Shown: in pieces, positions 40,686 to 50,200 of the stretch | How positions within the stretch are numbered: position 1 is the first letter of the stretch | How the letters are laid out: every line of letters begins with the position of its first letter | Assembly (NCBI RefSeq): GCF_014284175.1 | Contig: NZ_JACOGA010000013.1 | Coordinates: 62,001 to 126,000 of the forward strand | Length of the DNA stretch: 64,000 bases | Origin: Affinundibacterium flavidum | GTDB taxonomy: Bacteria > Pseudomonadota > Gammaproteobacteria > Burkholderiales > Burkholderiaceae_D | Direction of reading: 5' to 3' | Position numbers and translations under genes: made by a program | Notes under the pieces: model-generated | Told to the model about the DNA's origin: nothing | Seen by the model: the letters and a program-made list of their open reading frames with translations, nothing else | Database searches by the model: none

Positions 40686-41513
40686 ATGAATTTCACTGCA
40701 GTATTACGTTCTTGGGCACGCGCGTTGTCGACGCAGTTTCGCTTCAAAATATTATTATTGAGCGTGATTCCTTTACTGATTTCTTTGGCAGTATGGGGTG
40801 GATTGATGGCTTGGCGCTTGCAGGCTGTGTTTGATTTCATACAATCCTATTTTTCCAATCACGATGGTTTTACTAATGCTAGTGCGATTCTGAACTCACT
40901 CGGCTTGTTAGCTTTAAAAACCGTGATCGTTCCATTATTAGCGATGTGGTTGTTATTGCCTTTGGTGATCATTACCAGCCTCTTATTTATCGGCGTACTG
41001 GTGATGCCGACGATCGCTAAACACGTAGGGCAACGCGATTTTCCGCAACTCGAACTGCGCCGGGGAAGTTCATTTTTGGCTAGTCTGGGGTTTTCTCTCG
41101 GGTCTTTTTTTCTTTTTGTGTTTGCCTGGGTCGTGACTTTGCCGCTGTTTTTTGTGCCGCCAATCTATGTTTTGGTACAGCCATTATTGTGGGGTTGGCT
41201 AACCTATCGTGTAATGAGTTATGACGCGCTTGCCCCCTTTGCCGATAAGCAGGAGCGCCAATTACTGGTCGCCAGACATCGCGGTTCTTTGCTTTTAATT
41301 GGCCTTATCGCTGGATGGTTTAGTGGCCTGCCTTCGATGTTGTGGATGGGCGGAGCGATGTCGATGGCCTACGTCGCATTTTTCCCTATTTTTGTTAGCT
41401 TGGCGATCTGGGCTTATTTACTAATCTTTATTTTTACCGGCTTGTGGTACCAACATTTTTGCCTTGATGCTTTGCAAGTATTGCGTCAGGAACGACATGC
41501 AGAAGTAATTTGA
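40686..41513 (+). CDS. EI24-domain integral membrane protein
   Basis: From the ATG at 40686, 275 residues with about six hydrophobic segments. The EI24/CysZ-like family is indicated by the early ALSTQFRFKILLLSVIPLLISLAVW, the central FFVPPIYVLVQPLLWGWLTYRVMSYDAL motif (family signature P-x-W-x-x-x-x-x-Y-x-x-YDAL) and a C-terminal GLWYQHFCLDALQVLR. In Burkholderiales this gene usually precedes the CinA/MoaB-like gene, as here with a 70-base gap. Function is unknown; CysZ members carry sulfate, but the relationship is distant. Confidence 0.85.
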   Translation: MNFTAVLRSWARALSTQFRFKILLLSVIPLLISLAVWGGLMAWRLQAVFDFIQSYFSNHDGFTNASAILNSLGLLALKTVIVPLLAMWLLLPLVIITSLLFIGVLVMPTIAKHVGQRDFPQLELRRGSSFLASLGFSLGSFFLFVFAWVVTLPLFFVPPIYVLVQPLLWGWLTYRVMSYDALAPFADKQERQLLVARHRGSLLLIGLIAGWFSGLPSMLWMGGAMSMAYVAFFPIFVSLAIWAYLLIFIFTGLWYQHFCLDALQVLRQERHAEVI

Positions 41514-41583
41514 ATAATTTAACGCTTAAGTGAGTACGCTTGAGTGCATACTCATAAACGCTTAAATCACGATGGAGTAAACG

Positions 41584-42369
41584 ATGGCAATTGGTTTGAT
41601 TATTGTGGGTGATGAAATTTTGTCTGGCAAACGGGTTGATCAGCATTTGCCGAAAGTCATTGCGCTCTTGAAAGAGCGCGGTTTAAGCCTAGATTGGGCA
41701 GAGTATGTGGGTGACGACAGAGCCAGAATTACAGCGACTTTGCAGCGTAGTTTCGCGAGTGGCGACATTGTATTTAGCACGGGGGGAATCGGTGCGACAC
41801 CCGATGATCACACTCGCCAGTGTGCAGCGGCGGCATTAGGTTTGTCTGTGGTTTTGCATCCTGAAGCGCAAGAGTTGATTCATCAACGTATTGTCGAAAT
41901 GAATTTAACCCTTGATATTCCTACTGAATTGTATGGTCCTGATTACTGGCGTCGTTTGCAAATGGGAGAATTCCCTGAAGGTGCAGCCATCATTCCAAAT
42001 TCCTTCAATAAAATTCCCGGATTTGCGATCAATAATCACTATTTTGTACCAGGCTTTCCAGTGATGGCGTGGCCTATGATTGCTTGGGTGTTAGATACGC
42101 ATTATTCCCATCTATTTCATCAACAGCCGCATGATGAAAAAGCCTTGTTAGTCTACGAGATTGCAGAGTCCACGCTAACGCCCATGATGGAAACATTGGA
42201 AGCAGCATATCCCTTGATCAAAGTGTTCAGTCTGCCCAGTGTAGGCAGTGAAACAATACGCCGTCATATCGAATTGGGTGTCAAAGGTGAGCCAACTCAA
42301 GTTGCAGCAGCCTTTGTTGAAATGTGTTCAGGTTTAGATGCACTAAGAGCTGAGTACGAGCTTATCTGA
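41584..42369 (+). CDS. CinA/MoaB-like molybdopterin-binding-domain protein
   Basis: A 261-residue protein with a MoCF/MPT-binding fold: IGLIIVGDEILSGKRVDQHLP near the start, VFSTGGIGATPDDHTRQCAA (about 62-81), then a region unlike MoaB. It resembles the N-terminal domain of competence/damage-inducible protein CinA without the C-terminal nicotinamide-nucleotide amidase domain. The TGGIGATPDD motif and the GD(E/S)(I/L) motif are intact. Role is unproven; members may act in NAD repair or cofactor handling rather than competence. ATGGAGTAAACG precedes the ATG. Confidence 0.88.
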   Translation: MAIGLIIVGDEILSGKRVDQHLPKVIALLKERGLSLDWAEYVGDDRARITATLQRSFASGDIVFSTGGIGATPDDHTRQCAAAALGLSVVLHPEAQELIHQRIVEMNLTLDIPTELYGPDYWRRLQMGEFPEGAAIIPNSFNKIPGFAINNHYFVPGFPVMAWPMIAWVLDTHYSHLFHQQPHDEKALLVYEIAESTLTPMMETLEAAYPLIKVFSLPSVGSETIRRHIELGVKGEPTQVAAAFVEMCSGLDALRAEYELI

Positions 42370-42438
42370 TATCGCTAAGATGTCCGGATGAATCGCTGAA
42401 TCAACGTGGACCATCTACTGATTTGACATGGAATACTT

Positions 42439-43758
42439 ATGCCTAAGATTAAATTTACGCTGATTTCGACCAAAGATGCCTTATTCGCGTTTGGTCCTAT
42501 CGTCTTGATGGTGATCGCGGTCTTGTTTGCGGCGTATTACTTTGTTGACCCCGCTCCGGGTAAAACTTTGGATTTCAGTGCAGGTCAGGAAAACAGCGCA
42601 TACGAAGGTTTTGCCAAACAGTATGCAGAAGAGTTGGCAAAGAATCAGATCACGGTTCGTGTACATAAGTCGCAAGGTTCGCAAGAAAATTTACGTCAAA
42701 TTAGTGACTCGGAATCGAATATTGACATCGGCTTTGTGCAGAGCGGATCGACCAATCAGGCAGACGCTGAAGCGAATGGATTGACTTCTCTTGGCAGCTT
42801 GTTTTATGAGCCAATCTGGATTTTTTATCGCGGTAAAAAAGAACTTGCTAACTTGCGCGAATTAAAAGGGCAAAGAATTAATCTTGGCCCTGATGGCTAC
42901 GGTGTACGACGTTTGTTTCAACAGATTTTAGAAGTGAATAATCTGGAAGAAAACGATGTGCATATCCAGCAATTAGAAAGCACACCCGCCACGGTCGCTT
43001 TTATAGAAGGGAAGGTGGACGTATTGGTGATGAGCTCTGCATCAGATTCTTTACTCGTGCAAATGTTATTGCAAACGCCGGGCGTTAAGTTATTTGATTT
43101 TGTGCAGGCTGAAGCTTACACGCGTCGCTTTCCATTCTTGTCGCATGTGTTGCTGCCGCGCGGCATAGTGAATATGGGCAAGGATATTCCATCGCGCGAT
43201 TATCATTTGATTTCTCCGACTGCTACCCTAGTTGCGCATGAAAGCTTGCATCCGGCCTTGATCAGTTTGTTTTTACAAGCTGCCAAAAAAATACACGGTG
43301 GTGCGAACTGGTTTAGCCGACAAGGAGAGTTTCCTTCTGATCGATTTACCGAAATTGCGGTTGAACCGCAGGCAGAAAAATTTTATAAAAATGGCCCCCC
43401 ATTTTTGCAGCGATATTTGAGTTTTTGGATGTCGAATTTTTTAGAGCGTATGTGGGTCTTGCTCATTGCTTTCGGGGCTTTGGCTTTGCCATTGTCAAAG
43501 ATTATTCCACCGCTGTACGTGTGGCGAGTTAGATCAAGAATTTATCGTTGGTATGGCCAATTACGTTCGGTTGAACACACCTTAGACGATGCAACGCCGA
43601 AACAACGTAAGCAAATTGCGCAGGAGCAATTGCAGCGTTTAAACGAGATAGAAATGAAAGTAAATCATATTTCCATCCCTTTATCGTATGCAGAAGAATT
43701 GTATGGGCTGCGTAGTCACATTCAATTTGTCCGTAAGCGTATCGTTGACGGCGAGTAG
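42439..43758 (+). CDS. TAXI-family TRAP-type solute-binding protein, membrane-anchored
   Basis: A 439-residue protein: N-terminal transmembrane anchor (about 16-34), a TAXI-type binding domain (TLDFSAGQENSAYEGFAKQY, IDIGFVQSGST, LRELKGQRINLGPDGYGVR, FIEGKVDVLVMSSA), a second transmembrane segment at about 335-352 (ERMWVLLIAFGALALPLSKI) and a cytoplasmic coiled-coil tail (DDATPKQRKQIAQEQLQRLN). The binding part lies in the periplasm. No TRAP permease genes are present, and the cytoplasmic tail is not a transporter feature, so it could signal or scaffold (inference). It lies in the EI24-CinA-like strand series. Confidence 0.85.
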   Translation: MPKIKFTLISTKDALFAFGPIVLMVIAVLFAAYYFVDPAPGKTLDFSAGQENSAYEGFAKQYAEELAKNQITVRVHKSQGSQENLRQISDSESNIDIGFVQSGSTNQADAEANGLTSLGSLFYEPIWIFYRGKKELANLRELKGQRINLGPDGYGVRRLFQQILEVNNLEENDVHIQQLESTPATVAFIEGKVDVLVMSSASDSLLVQMLLQTPGVKLFDFVQAEAYTRRFPFLSHVLLPRGIVNMGKDIPSRDYHLISPTATLVAHESLHPALISLFLQAAKKIHGGANWFSRQGEFPSDRFTEIAVEPQAEKFYKNGPPFLQRYLSFWMSNFLERMWVLLIAFGALALPLSKIIPPLYVWRVRSRIYRWYGQLRSVEHTLDDATPKQRKQIAQEQLQRLNEIEMKVNHISIPLSYAEELYGLRSHIQFVRKRIVDGE

Positions 43759-43818
43759 AAAGCAGTAGAGAGGGAGGGCGCTTACTAAAGAAGTTGTGGC
43801 GAGAATCTAAAACTCAGG

Positions 43819-43912
43819 TACCACCTCAGCACAGAGACACACGAAATCACAAGATGGAGGGGAGTATCTTGCTCTTTCACAGGTAGGTGTGTGCCTCTGT
43901 ACGTCAGTGGTT
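43819..43912. repeat. Imperfect inverted repeat between convergent genes
   Basis: TACCACCTCAGCACAGAGAC and the downstream GCCTCTGTACGTCAGTGGTT pair imperfectly around a 46-base loop. CACAGAGACACAC-type inverted repeats are frequent in proteobacterial intergenic DNA. It fills the gap between the TAXI (+) and outer-membrane (-) genes. Confidence 0.6.
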
Positions 43913-44025
43913 CTTTTTGCATAGCTTTCAATCAGCCTTGTTGTCCTGCTGTCATTCCCTAAAAATTTACCAGGAAAATTCAGCAGCTTGGACTATCGGG
44001 CTAAGTGAAAGTTCTTTCAAATTGT

Positions 44026-44646
44026 CTAAAATTTGTAAGCGACACCAACTGAAAACACATTGTTGATCGTCTTTGCGCTATTCGTGCCGCTAAATTTACT
44101 TGGAAGGCGATCCCAATCTGCAGTCAATGCAACTTCTTTCGTCAAGTTGTAGCGCATACCTAAGCCAATTGCAGGCATAAACCAAGCTTTCTCAGAATCC
44201 TTGCCTCCAGCCGTGAAGTCGACGTTACTGCGAGCGTAGCTAGTACCAATCTTGCCGGTCACGCCAAAAGTTTCGTTGCCCAAGTCAACTTTATAAAAAA
44301 TGCCAGCGCCAGTCGATTTGCCTGTGCCATTTTTCAATGTTGATGCGGTATGGAAAGTGCCTTTGGTATCACCGATTTGATACAGCATGCCTTCTATGCC
44401 CTGGGTTAAGGTGAATCCATTGTAGGGAGTGCTGGCGAAGTTGTAGCCGCCAAAAATTTTGCCCGTGCTTTTGCTGGCGCGTTCGCAGACAGCACCGACT
44501 GCACAGTTCAAATCAGAAGTAGTACGTACACCCCAGGCAGCGCCTAAGTAGGAATCCGCCGCTTGAGCATTGGCGGCAAATGCCATTGCGCCGATGGAGG
44601 CAGCGATCGCCAAGGTAGTGGAAACAGCACGTTTGAATGTCAACAT
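44026..44646 (-). CDS. OmpA-like outer-membrane beta-barrel protein
   Basis: A 206-residue protein with signal peptide (cleavage near AQA-ADS) and alternating strands forming a small, probably eight-stranded barrel: YLGAAWGVRTTSDLNC, KIFGGYNFASTPYN, FGVTGKIGTSYAR, MPAIGLGMRYNLTKEVALTADWDR, ending VFSVGVAYKF with C-terminal Phe. One pair of cysteines (NCAVGAVC) lies in the first long loop. It belongs to the outer-membrane beta-barrel/OmpA N-terminal type without the peptidoglycan-binding domain. AGAGGATTTT lies upstream. Function unknown. Confidence 0.85.
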   Translation of the reverse strand: MLTFKRAVSTTLAIAASIGAMAFAANAQAADSYLGAAWGVRTTSDLNCAVGAVCERASKSTGKIFGGYNFASTPYNGFTLTQGIEGMLYQIGDTKGTFHTASTLKNGTGKSTGAGIFYKVDLGNETFGVTGKIGTSYARSNVDFTAGGKDSEKAWFMPAIGLGMRYNLTKEVALTADWDRLPSKFSGTNSAKTINNVFSVGVAYKF

Positions 44647-44911
44647 AAAATCCTCTTGGTAAATTCAAATTGAAGCAAATTGAAACTAATGAAAGCTCTG
44701 TGATTGGAAGCTTTGAGCCTAGTGTCGAAACTCGTTGTTTCTGCACTTCAGCTTGGGAGGCAGTGTCGGTAGTTACACAAAGGAATGCCAAAATTACTTC
44801 GCGAGGCTAATCAGAAGAGATCTGTGGTACTGTTTTCCAGTACTTTTTTTGATTTTTGAACTTTTGAAGAGATTTTGAAGCGTGTGTGACTGACTGGAAT
44901 TGAGATAAATA

Positions 44912-45133
44912 TCAAATATTTTTGAATGATTTGAGTGGCTTAAGCAGATCGCGCAAATTATTGTGATCGATTTCGTACATGAGTTCTAATAAACGGCCGA
45001 TTTCACCACGTGGAAAACCGCTGCGCGCAAACCAGCCCAGATAATCTCCGGGCAGATCTGCTAATAGGCGCCCTTCGTATTTGCCATAAGGCATGGTCTT
45101 GGTTACGAGCGAAATCAAATCTTCTGTTTGCAT
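44912..45133 (-). CDS. DUF3820 family protein
   Basis: A 73-residue protein matching DUF3820 over its length: TKTMPYGKYEGRLLADLPGDYLGWFARSGFPRGEIGRLLELMYEI. The conserved MPFGKYKG-type start and LPxxYLxW motif are clear. A Pseudomonas relative was described as a quorum-regulated virulence factor; that link need not apply here. No signal peptide. It is monocistronic and divergent from the M14 peptidase. Confidence 0.9.
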   Translation of the reverse strand: MQTEDLISLVTKTMPYGKYEGRLLADLPGDYLGWFARSGFPRGEIGRLLELMYEIDHNNLRDLLKPLKSFKNI

Positions 45134-45254
45134 ACGTAGTCTAGTAGTTTGCAGCTCTTCGTTTGGTGGGATAGATAGTATTACGTCAAAAATTTTGAAG
45201 TGACGATGCTACAATTCTTCGCATCAGTCTCCATTTTATAGAAACCTGCCTGCT

Positions 45255-46955
45255 ATGAACATGCCAATATCTTCGCTGTATCCAACTCCTTACGAATCAG
45301 GGAATCAAAATCAAACAACTACGTGGGAAAACTGCATTCCTTTTTACGAAAAATTGGCACGGGATTTTCCACAAATTTTACGTTTTGAACAAATTGGCGT
45401 GTCGGATAGCGGCCTTCCTATGCATGCTGGTGTGATCACTGCAGATGCCGTGTTTGATCGAGCTAGCTTGAAAGCAGCAGGTCGTCCGGTGTTTTTTAAT
45501 AATAATGGCATTCATCCTGGCGAGCCAGAAGGCATCGATGCTTGCATGGCCTTAGTGCGTGATTTTTGCCTGCAACCTGAACGTCTGGCTGCTTTGGGTA
45601 AAACCGTATTTTTATTTATTCCGGTGTATAACGTCGATGGATGCTTGAATCGTCAAGACACGTCACGGGTGAACCAAGATGGACCGGAAATGTTTGGTTT
45701 CCGCGCGAACGGACGCAATCTGGATTTGAATCGTGATTTCATTAAATGCGATAGCTTAGCAGCGCAGGTTTTTAATCGTTTCTTTACGATGTGGGATCCA
45801 GATGTCATGGTCGATACTCACACGTCGAATGGTGCAGATTATAGTTATACGATGACCTTGATTCAGACTCAGGCGGATAAGCTGGGTGACGGCTTGGGGC
45901 CATTTTTGCGTAACACCATGCTGCCGACGATTTATGCCAATATGGAACAGCGCGGTTGGCCAACTTGTCCGTATGTGAATCCAGTCAAAGTGACACCCGA
46001 TGATGGCATTGAAGATTTCTTGGAAGTCCCGCGCTTTTCGACTGGATTCGCCGCCTTGCATCACACGATAGGCTTCATGCCAGAAACGCATATGTTAAAA
46101 CCCTATGCAGATCGCTACGACTCTATGCGTAGCTTGGTCGAAGTAGTGTTAGATTTTACGATTGCACATGCGACCGAAATTCAAGCATTGCGTGCTCAGG
46201 CGCGTCAAGCAGCGACACAAAAAACGCAATGGCCAGTGAGTTGGAAAGTCGATCATTCGCGGCCTTCCAGTTTCCGTTTTAAAGGCTATCAAGCCGTGTA
46301 TAGCCCAAGTAAGATTGGAAACTATATGCGCTTATCATATGATCGCAATCAACCATGGGAAAAAGACATACTCTACTATGACAATTTTGTAGAAGACCTT
46401 GTAGTTAAAACCCCGAAAGCGTATTTGATTCCACAAGCCTGGCGCGAAGCGATAGAACGCCTGGAGTGGAATGGCGTCATTCTACGCCGACTAGAAGCGG
46501 ATCAGCAACTGCAAGTACAGAGTTATCACATCAAGCAAGTGACATCCAGAGCAAATGCTTATGAAGGTCACATGTTTCATGATGAAGTTGAATTGCAAGC
46601 AGTGCGAGAAATGTTCTTAGCGAGAGCAGGTGATTATGTGGTGGACTTGAATCAGCCTAATGCCCGCTATGCAATTGAGACTTTGGAACCACAGGCGCAC
46701 GATAGTTTTTTCCGTTGGGGATTTTTTAATAGCGTCTTAGAGAAAAAAGAAGCTTTCTCTGACTACGTGTTCGAAGATAGCGCGTACGAGATGCTGCAAG
46801 CCGAGCCAGAATTGGCGGATAAATTCGCATCGTGGAAAGCAGCTAACCCAACTTTGCTCAATAATCAGGAAGCAGTATTGGCGTTTATTTTTGCACATGG
46901 CAAACGATTTAATGAGCCTGAATGGTGTCGTTATCCGGTTTATTCTATCGTCTGA
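45255..46955 (+). CDS. M14-family zinc carboxypeptidase, no signal peptide
   Basis: A 566-residue protein. Zinc ligands are His87 and Glu90 (NNNGIHPGEPEG) and His189 (DTHTSNGADY), with an N-R substrate site in FRANGRNLDLNRDF. M14 proteins normally have the catalytic glutamate about 80-130 residues after the last zinc ligand; the FMPETHML segment near 275 is the candidate. The C-terminal 250 residues form an extra domain (VLRRLEADQQLQVQSYHIKQ, HDSFFRWGFFNSVLEKKEAF) seen in a bacterial M14 subgroup. The absence of a signal peptide suggests a cytoplasmic peptidase. A small gene follows 12 bases later. Confidence 0.88.
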   Translation: MNMPISSLYPTPYESGNQNQTTTWENCIPFYEKLARDFPQILRFEQIGVSDSGLPMHAGVITADAVFDRASLKAAGRPVFFNNNGIHPGEPEGIDACMALVRDFCLQPERLAALGKTVFLFIPVYNVDGCLNRQDTSRVNQDGPEMFGFRANGRNLDLNRDFIKCDSLAAQVFNRFFTMWDPDVMVDTHTSNGADYSYTMTLIQTQADKLGDGLGPFLRNTMLPTIYANMEQRGWPTCPYVNPVKVTPDDGIEDFLEVPRFSTGFAALHHTIGFMPETHMLKPYADRYDSMRSLVEVVLDFTIAHATEIQALRAQARQAATQKTQWPVSWKVDHSRPSSFRFKGYQAVYSPSKIGNYMRLSYDRNQPWEKDILYYDNFVEDLVVKTPKAYLIPQAWREAIERLEWNGVILRRLEADQQLQVQSYHIKQVTSRANAYEGHMFHDEVELQAVREMFLARAGDYVVDLNQPNARYAIETLEPQAHDSFFRWGFFNSVLEKKEAFSDYVFEDSAYEMLQAEPELADKFASWKAANPTLLNNQEAVLAFIFAHGKRFNEPEWCRYPVYSIV

Positions 46956-46967
46956 AAATAACGTCGA

Positions 46968-47162
46968 ATGGATATTGTCTTCTACGAATATATGCAACAG
47001 CCACGGTATTGGATAGCTCGTGATAAAGATGGCTACTGGTTAGTGCCGGCAAGAGAGCAGGGCTGGCACGAACGTTCTCCTTTTGTCGGGCATGCGATTA
47101 ATTTGATTCCCTTGTTGGATTTCGATGGGATAGATTTGGGTTTGCCTGAGTCGCATGTTTGA
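46968..47162 (+). CDS. Small conserved-looking hypothetical protein
   Basis: A 64-residue protein (MDIVFYEYMQQPRYWIARDK...LDLGLPESHV-type ending) starting 12 bases after the M14 stop and probably translationally coupled. It is rich in aromatic residues and has no signal or membrane segment. The compositional pattern WIARDKDGYWLVPAREQGWHERSPFVGH looks like a real compact domain. No family is recognised. It may serve the M14 peptidase. Confidence 0.6.
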   Translation: MDIVFYEYMQQPRYWIARDKDGYWLVPAREQGWHERSPFVGHAINLIPLLDFDGIDLGLPESHV

Positions 47163-47219
47163 ATTGCGTGCTTGAATTGACTCTTAGTTTTGCTCTCGAA
47201 TCTACTCTTACCCTGAGTG

Positions 47220-50200
47220 TTACTCTTGATTTTGGGGTGCAGTGAGTGGTAGATCTAAGGTGAAACAGCTTTCTTTTCCGTCTTCGCTTTGCACGGAAAT
47301 ACTGCCACCCAGTATAGAGTTGACGATGTTGTAGCTGATGTGTAGACCCAATCCACTGCCCCCTTGACCGAGTTTAGTAGTAAAAAACGGTTCAAAGATA
47401 CGACTGATATTTTTTTCTGGAATCCCTTTGCCGTCGTCTTTGCAAGAGATGATGACGCGATTACGATTATTGATTGTTGCGCTAATCAGTATGTGTCCCG
47501 CTTTCACACTATCGAAACCATGTACGACGGCATTGAGAATTAAGTTGCTAAGTACTTGACCCAGCGCTCCAGGAAAACTATCCATCGTGATGTCATCTGG
47601 AATATCAATACTGATTTCATGCCCTTCACGTTTTACTCGTGCGGTCATTGTTAAGGCCAATTCTTTACAAATTTTTGCCAAGTTAAATTCACGTCGTTGA
47701 TTCGAGGTTTGGTCCGTAGAGATTTGTTTGAAGCTTGACACCAATTGTGCGGAGGCGTCGAGATTTCGCAAAATGAGATCAACAGCTTCTGAAGAGCTCA
47801 CACAGAATCGCTCAATTTCTGAGCGTCTGATACTGCCGCTCTGGATCACCGCAACGAATTCGTCGTTTCTTTCTTTCAAGGTGCTGGCAACTAACAAACT
47901 ATTTCCTATGGGCGTATTTAATTCATGCGCGACGCCTGCGACAATCGCACCTAAGGCTGCGAGTTTTTCTTGCTCTACTAATTTAGTTTGCGTCAGCTTT
48001 AGACGCGCATAAGCACGCGCTTTATCTAATGCCACAGCGGCGTAAGCACCAAGCGTACGCAACATATCCAGATGCGTTGAATTGTAGGCACCAGGACGTG
48101 CACTAAGAACTGTGATGACGCCGATTACTTGTTCGTCGATCAGCATAGGCACATAGATGCCAGAATTGGTGCGGGTCACATCGCTGCCGTCTTGACGCAT
48201 TCCACGCGTCGTACCTTGATGATTCATTTGAACCATGGTGTTGTCGTAATCAAACTGATCAATGATTAACTCTTCCGCATTCAAGATACATCGGGCGGCG
48301 GGTTGATTGCTAGCATCAAGACTGCGGAAGTAACGCTGCGTGGGCGTGCCTCTGTCCATCACATTGTCGAAGTTCACAATGCGTTCGTTCCAATCTACCA
48401 TCCCGATGCCGTAGACGTCGGCGTCCATCAATTTGGCAACTTGCGCATAAAAGACCTGTTGAATTGCTTCGATATCTAGGGATGCGCTAATTTCGCGCCC
48501 GATTTCGCTTAGCACAATGATGTCGCGTCGGGCTTTTTCTGCAATTTCACGCTCTTGTTCTGCGATCTCTTTTTCTTTGCGTAATTGATTTTTTTGTTCA
48601 CGTACTTCTACCGTGCGCAAGCTCACTTGCAATTCGAGTTGGTCGCGTGTCCGTTGTAAGAAACCTACCCGCAGACGATAAAATAAAACCAGTAAACTGA
48701 GTGCGCCTAGCAACATCAATACTAGAAACCATCTGCTTTTCCAGAACGGTGGTGAGACCTTGACGTCCAAAGTGAGCATCTCGCTACTCCAATCACCAGT
48801 GGAGCTCGCTGCTTTCACTTTTAAGACATAGTCGCCTTGATCGAGGTTGGTGTACGTTGCGACCGCTTCTCCCGGTTTGCCGTAGATCCAATCTTGGTCA
48901 AATCCTTCGAGCTTCCACGCATAGCGATTTTGCTTGTAGTCATAAAATTGCAGTGCCGAGAATTCAAAACTGATCATGCTCTGTTTGGGTGTCAGATGTA
49001 TCGCTTTCGCCTCGTATAAAGGACCAGTGACTCCCAGCTCTTGCAGGGTGCTTGAACGCTGATTTGATGTCGATGAATTGGCATTGTTTTTGTTTATGTC
49101 GCGCTCCAGATGATCGCTTGCTGTGTTTCTGTCTGCACTGAGAGAACGATTGAATTCGAGTAGATCAGATAAGACAATTTTGACAGGAGTATTGTTGTCG
49201 CGCAGTTGTTTTGGGTTAAACGCGATTAAGCCCCAGGCACCAAAAAAAAGACTCCCATCAGCTGCCTTTGTGGTGGCTCCAAAACTGAAACTGCCGTTCA
49301 GTGGGCCATTTAAATTGTGGTAAGTCCGCGCACTTTCCGTGGCAATATTTAATTGCACTAAGCCTTGCTCAGCGCCCAGCCATAAATTGCCTTCATTATC
49401 ATCTTGTATGGTAATGACCCATCCCGCTGGCATTTGACGCGCTTTTTTCCATGACTCCAATTCCCATTGCGCCTGATGTTTAACAAGCTGATACAGACCT
49501 GTTGCCGTTCCTACCCAAATCCTGCCTTGCTGATCTTGGTGCAGGCCGTAAATCGCCAGGCTAGCGGGATTTTTTAAATGTTGATTTGCGGATATTGGTT
49601 GTGAAAATTGTGCGCTTGTATGATCCCACATCTGAAGGCCGCCTTTGCTACCTATCCAGATTCGTCCCTCTGTGTCTTCGAGTAGGCAATCGATAGTGTC
49701 ATGGCTAAGTGATCCAGGTTTTTGTGGCGCGGCTTTGTGCGTAGTCACTTTTAAGTCAGGCGAAATTTGATACAAACCATTCCCACTACTTGCCCATACA
49801 TCACCGCGCCTATCGACAATAATCGCACTGATGGAATTGGCGCCGGGAGTGTCTTGCGCTAGTGCGATTTTTTGCGTTTTTTTATTGACGGGATTAAACA
49901 GAAACAAGCCGTCATCGCCACCCAGCCAAAGCTTGTCTTCACTTTGTAAACGTAGCGCTTTGGTGTGTAAGGCGCCCGTGATCTCTTGGGGGAAGTGCTG
50001 CGCTATTCCCGTGTTCAGGTCCAGATAGTTGAGCGCGCCACCATAGCTGGCGACCCAGGCGTGATTGGTTTGGTCGAGATGAATGCCCACGACATTGTTG
50101 GTGCTGAGGCTATTTTTCTCTTCTGCGATATGAAAATAATTTGTAAAACTTTGACTGCGCAAGTCTACTAAACTAATCCCATAGCCCCAGGTCCCTATCC

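Noticed and set aside
41584..42369. Full-length CinA or MoaB
   Set aside because: It lacks the C-terminal amidase domain of CinA and is longer than MoaB, so only the domain-level name is kept.
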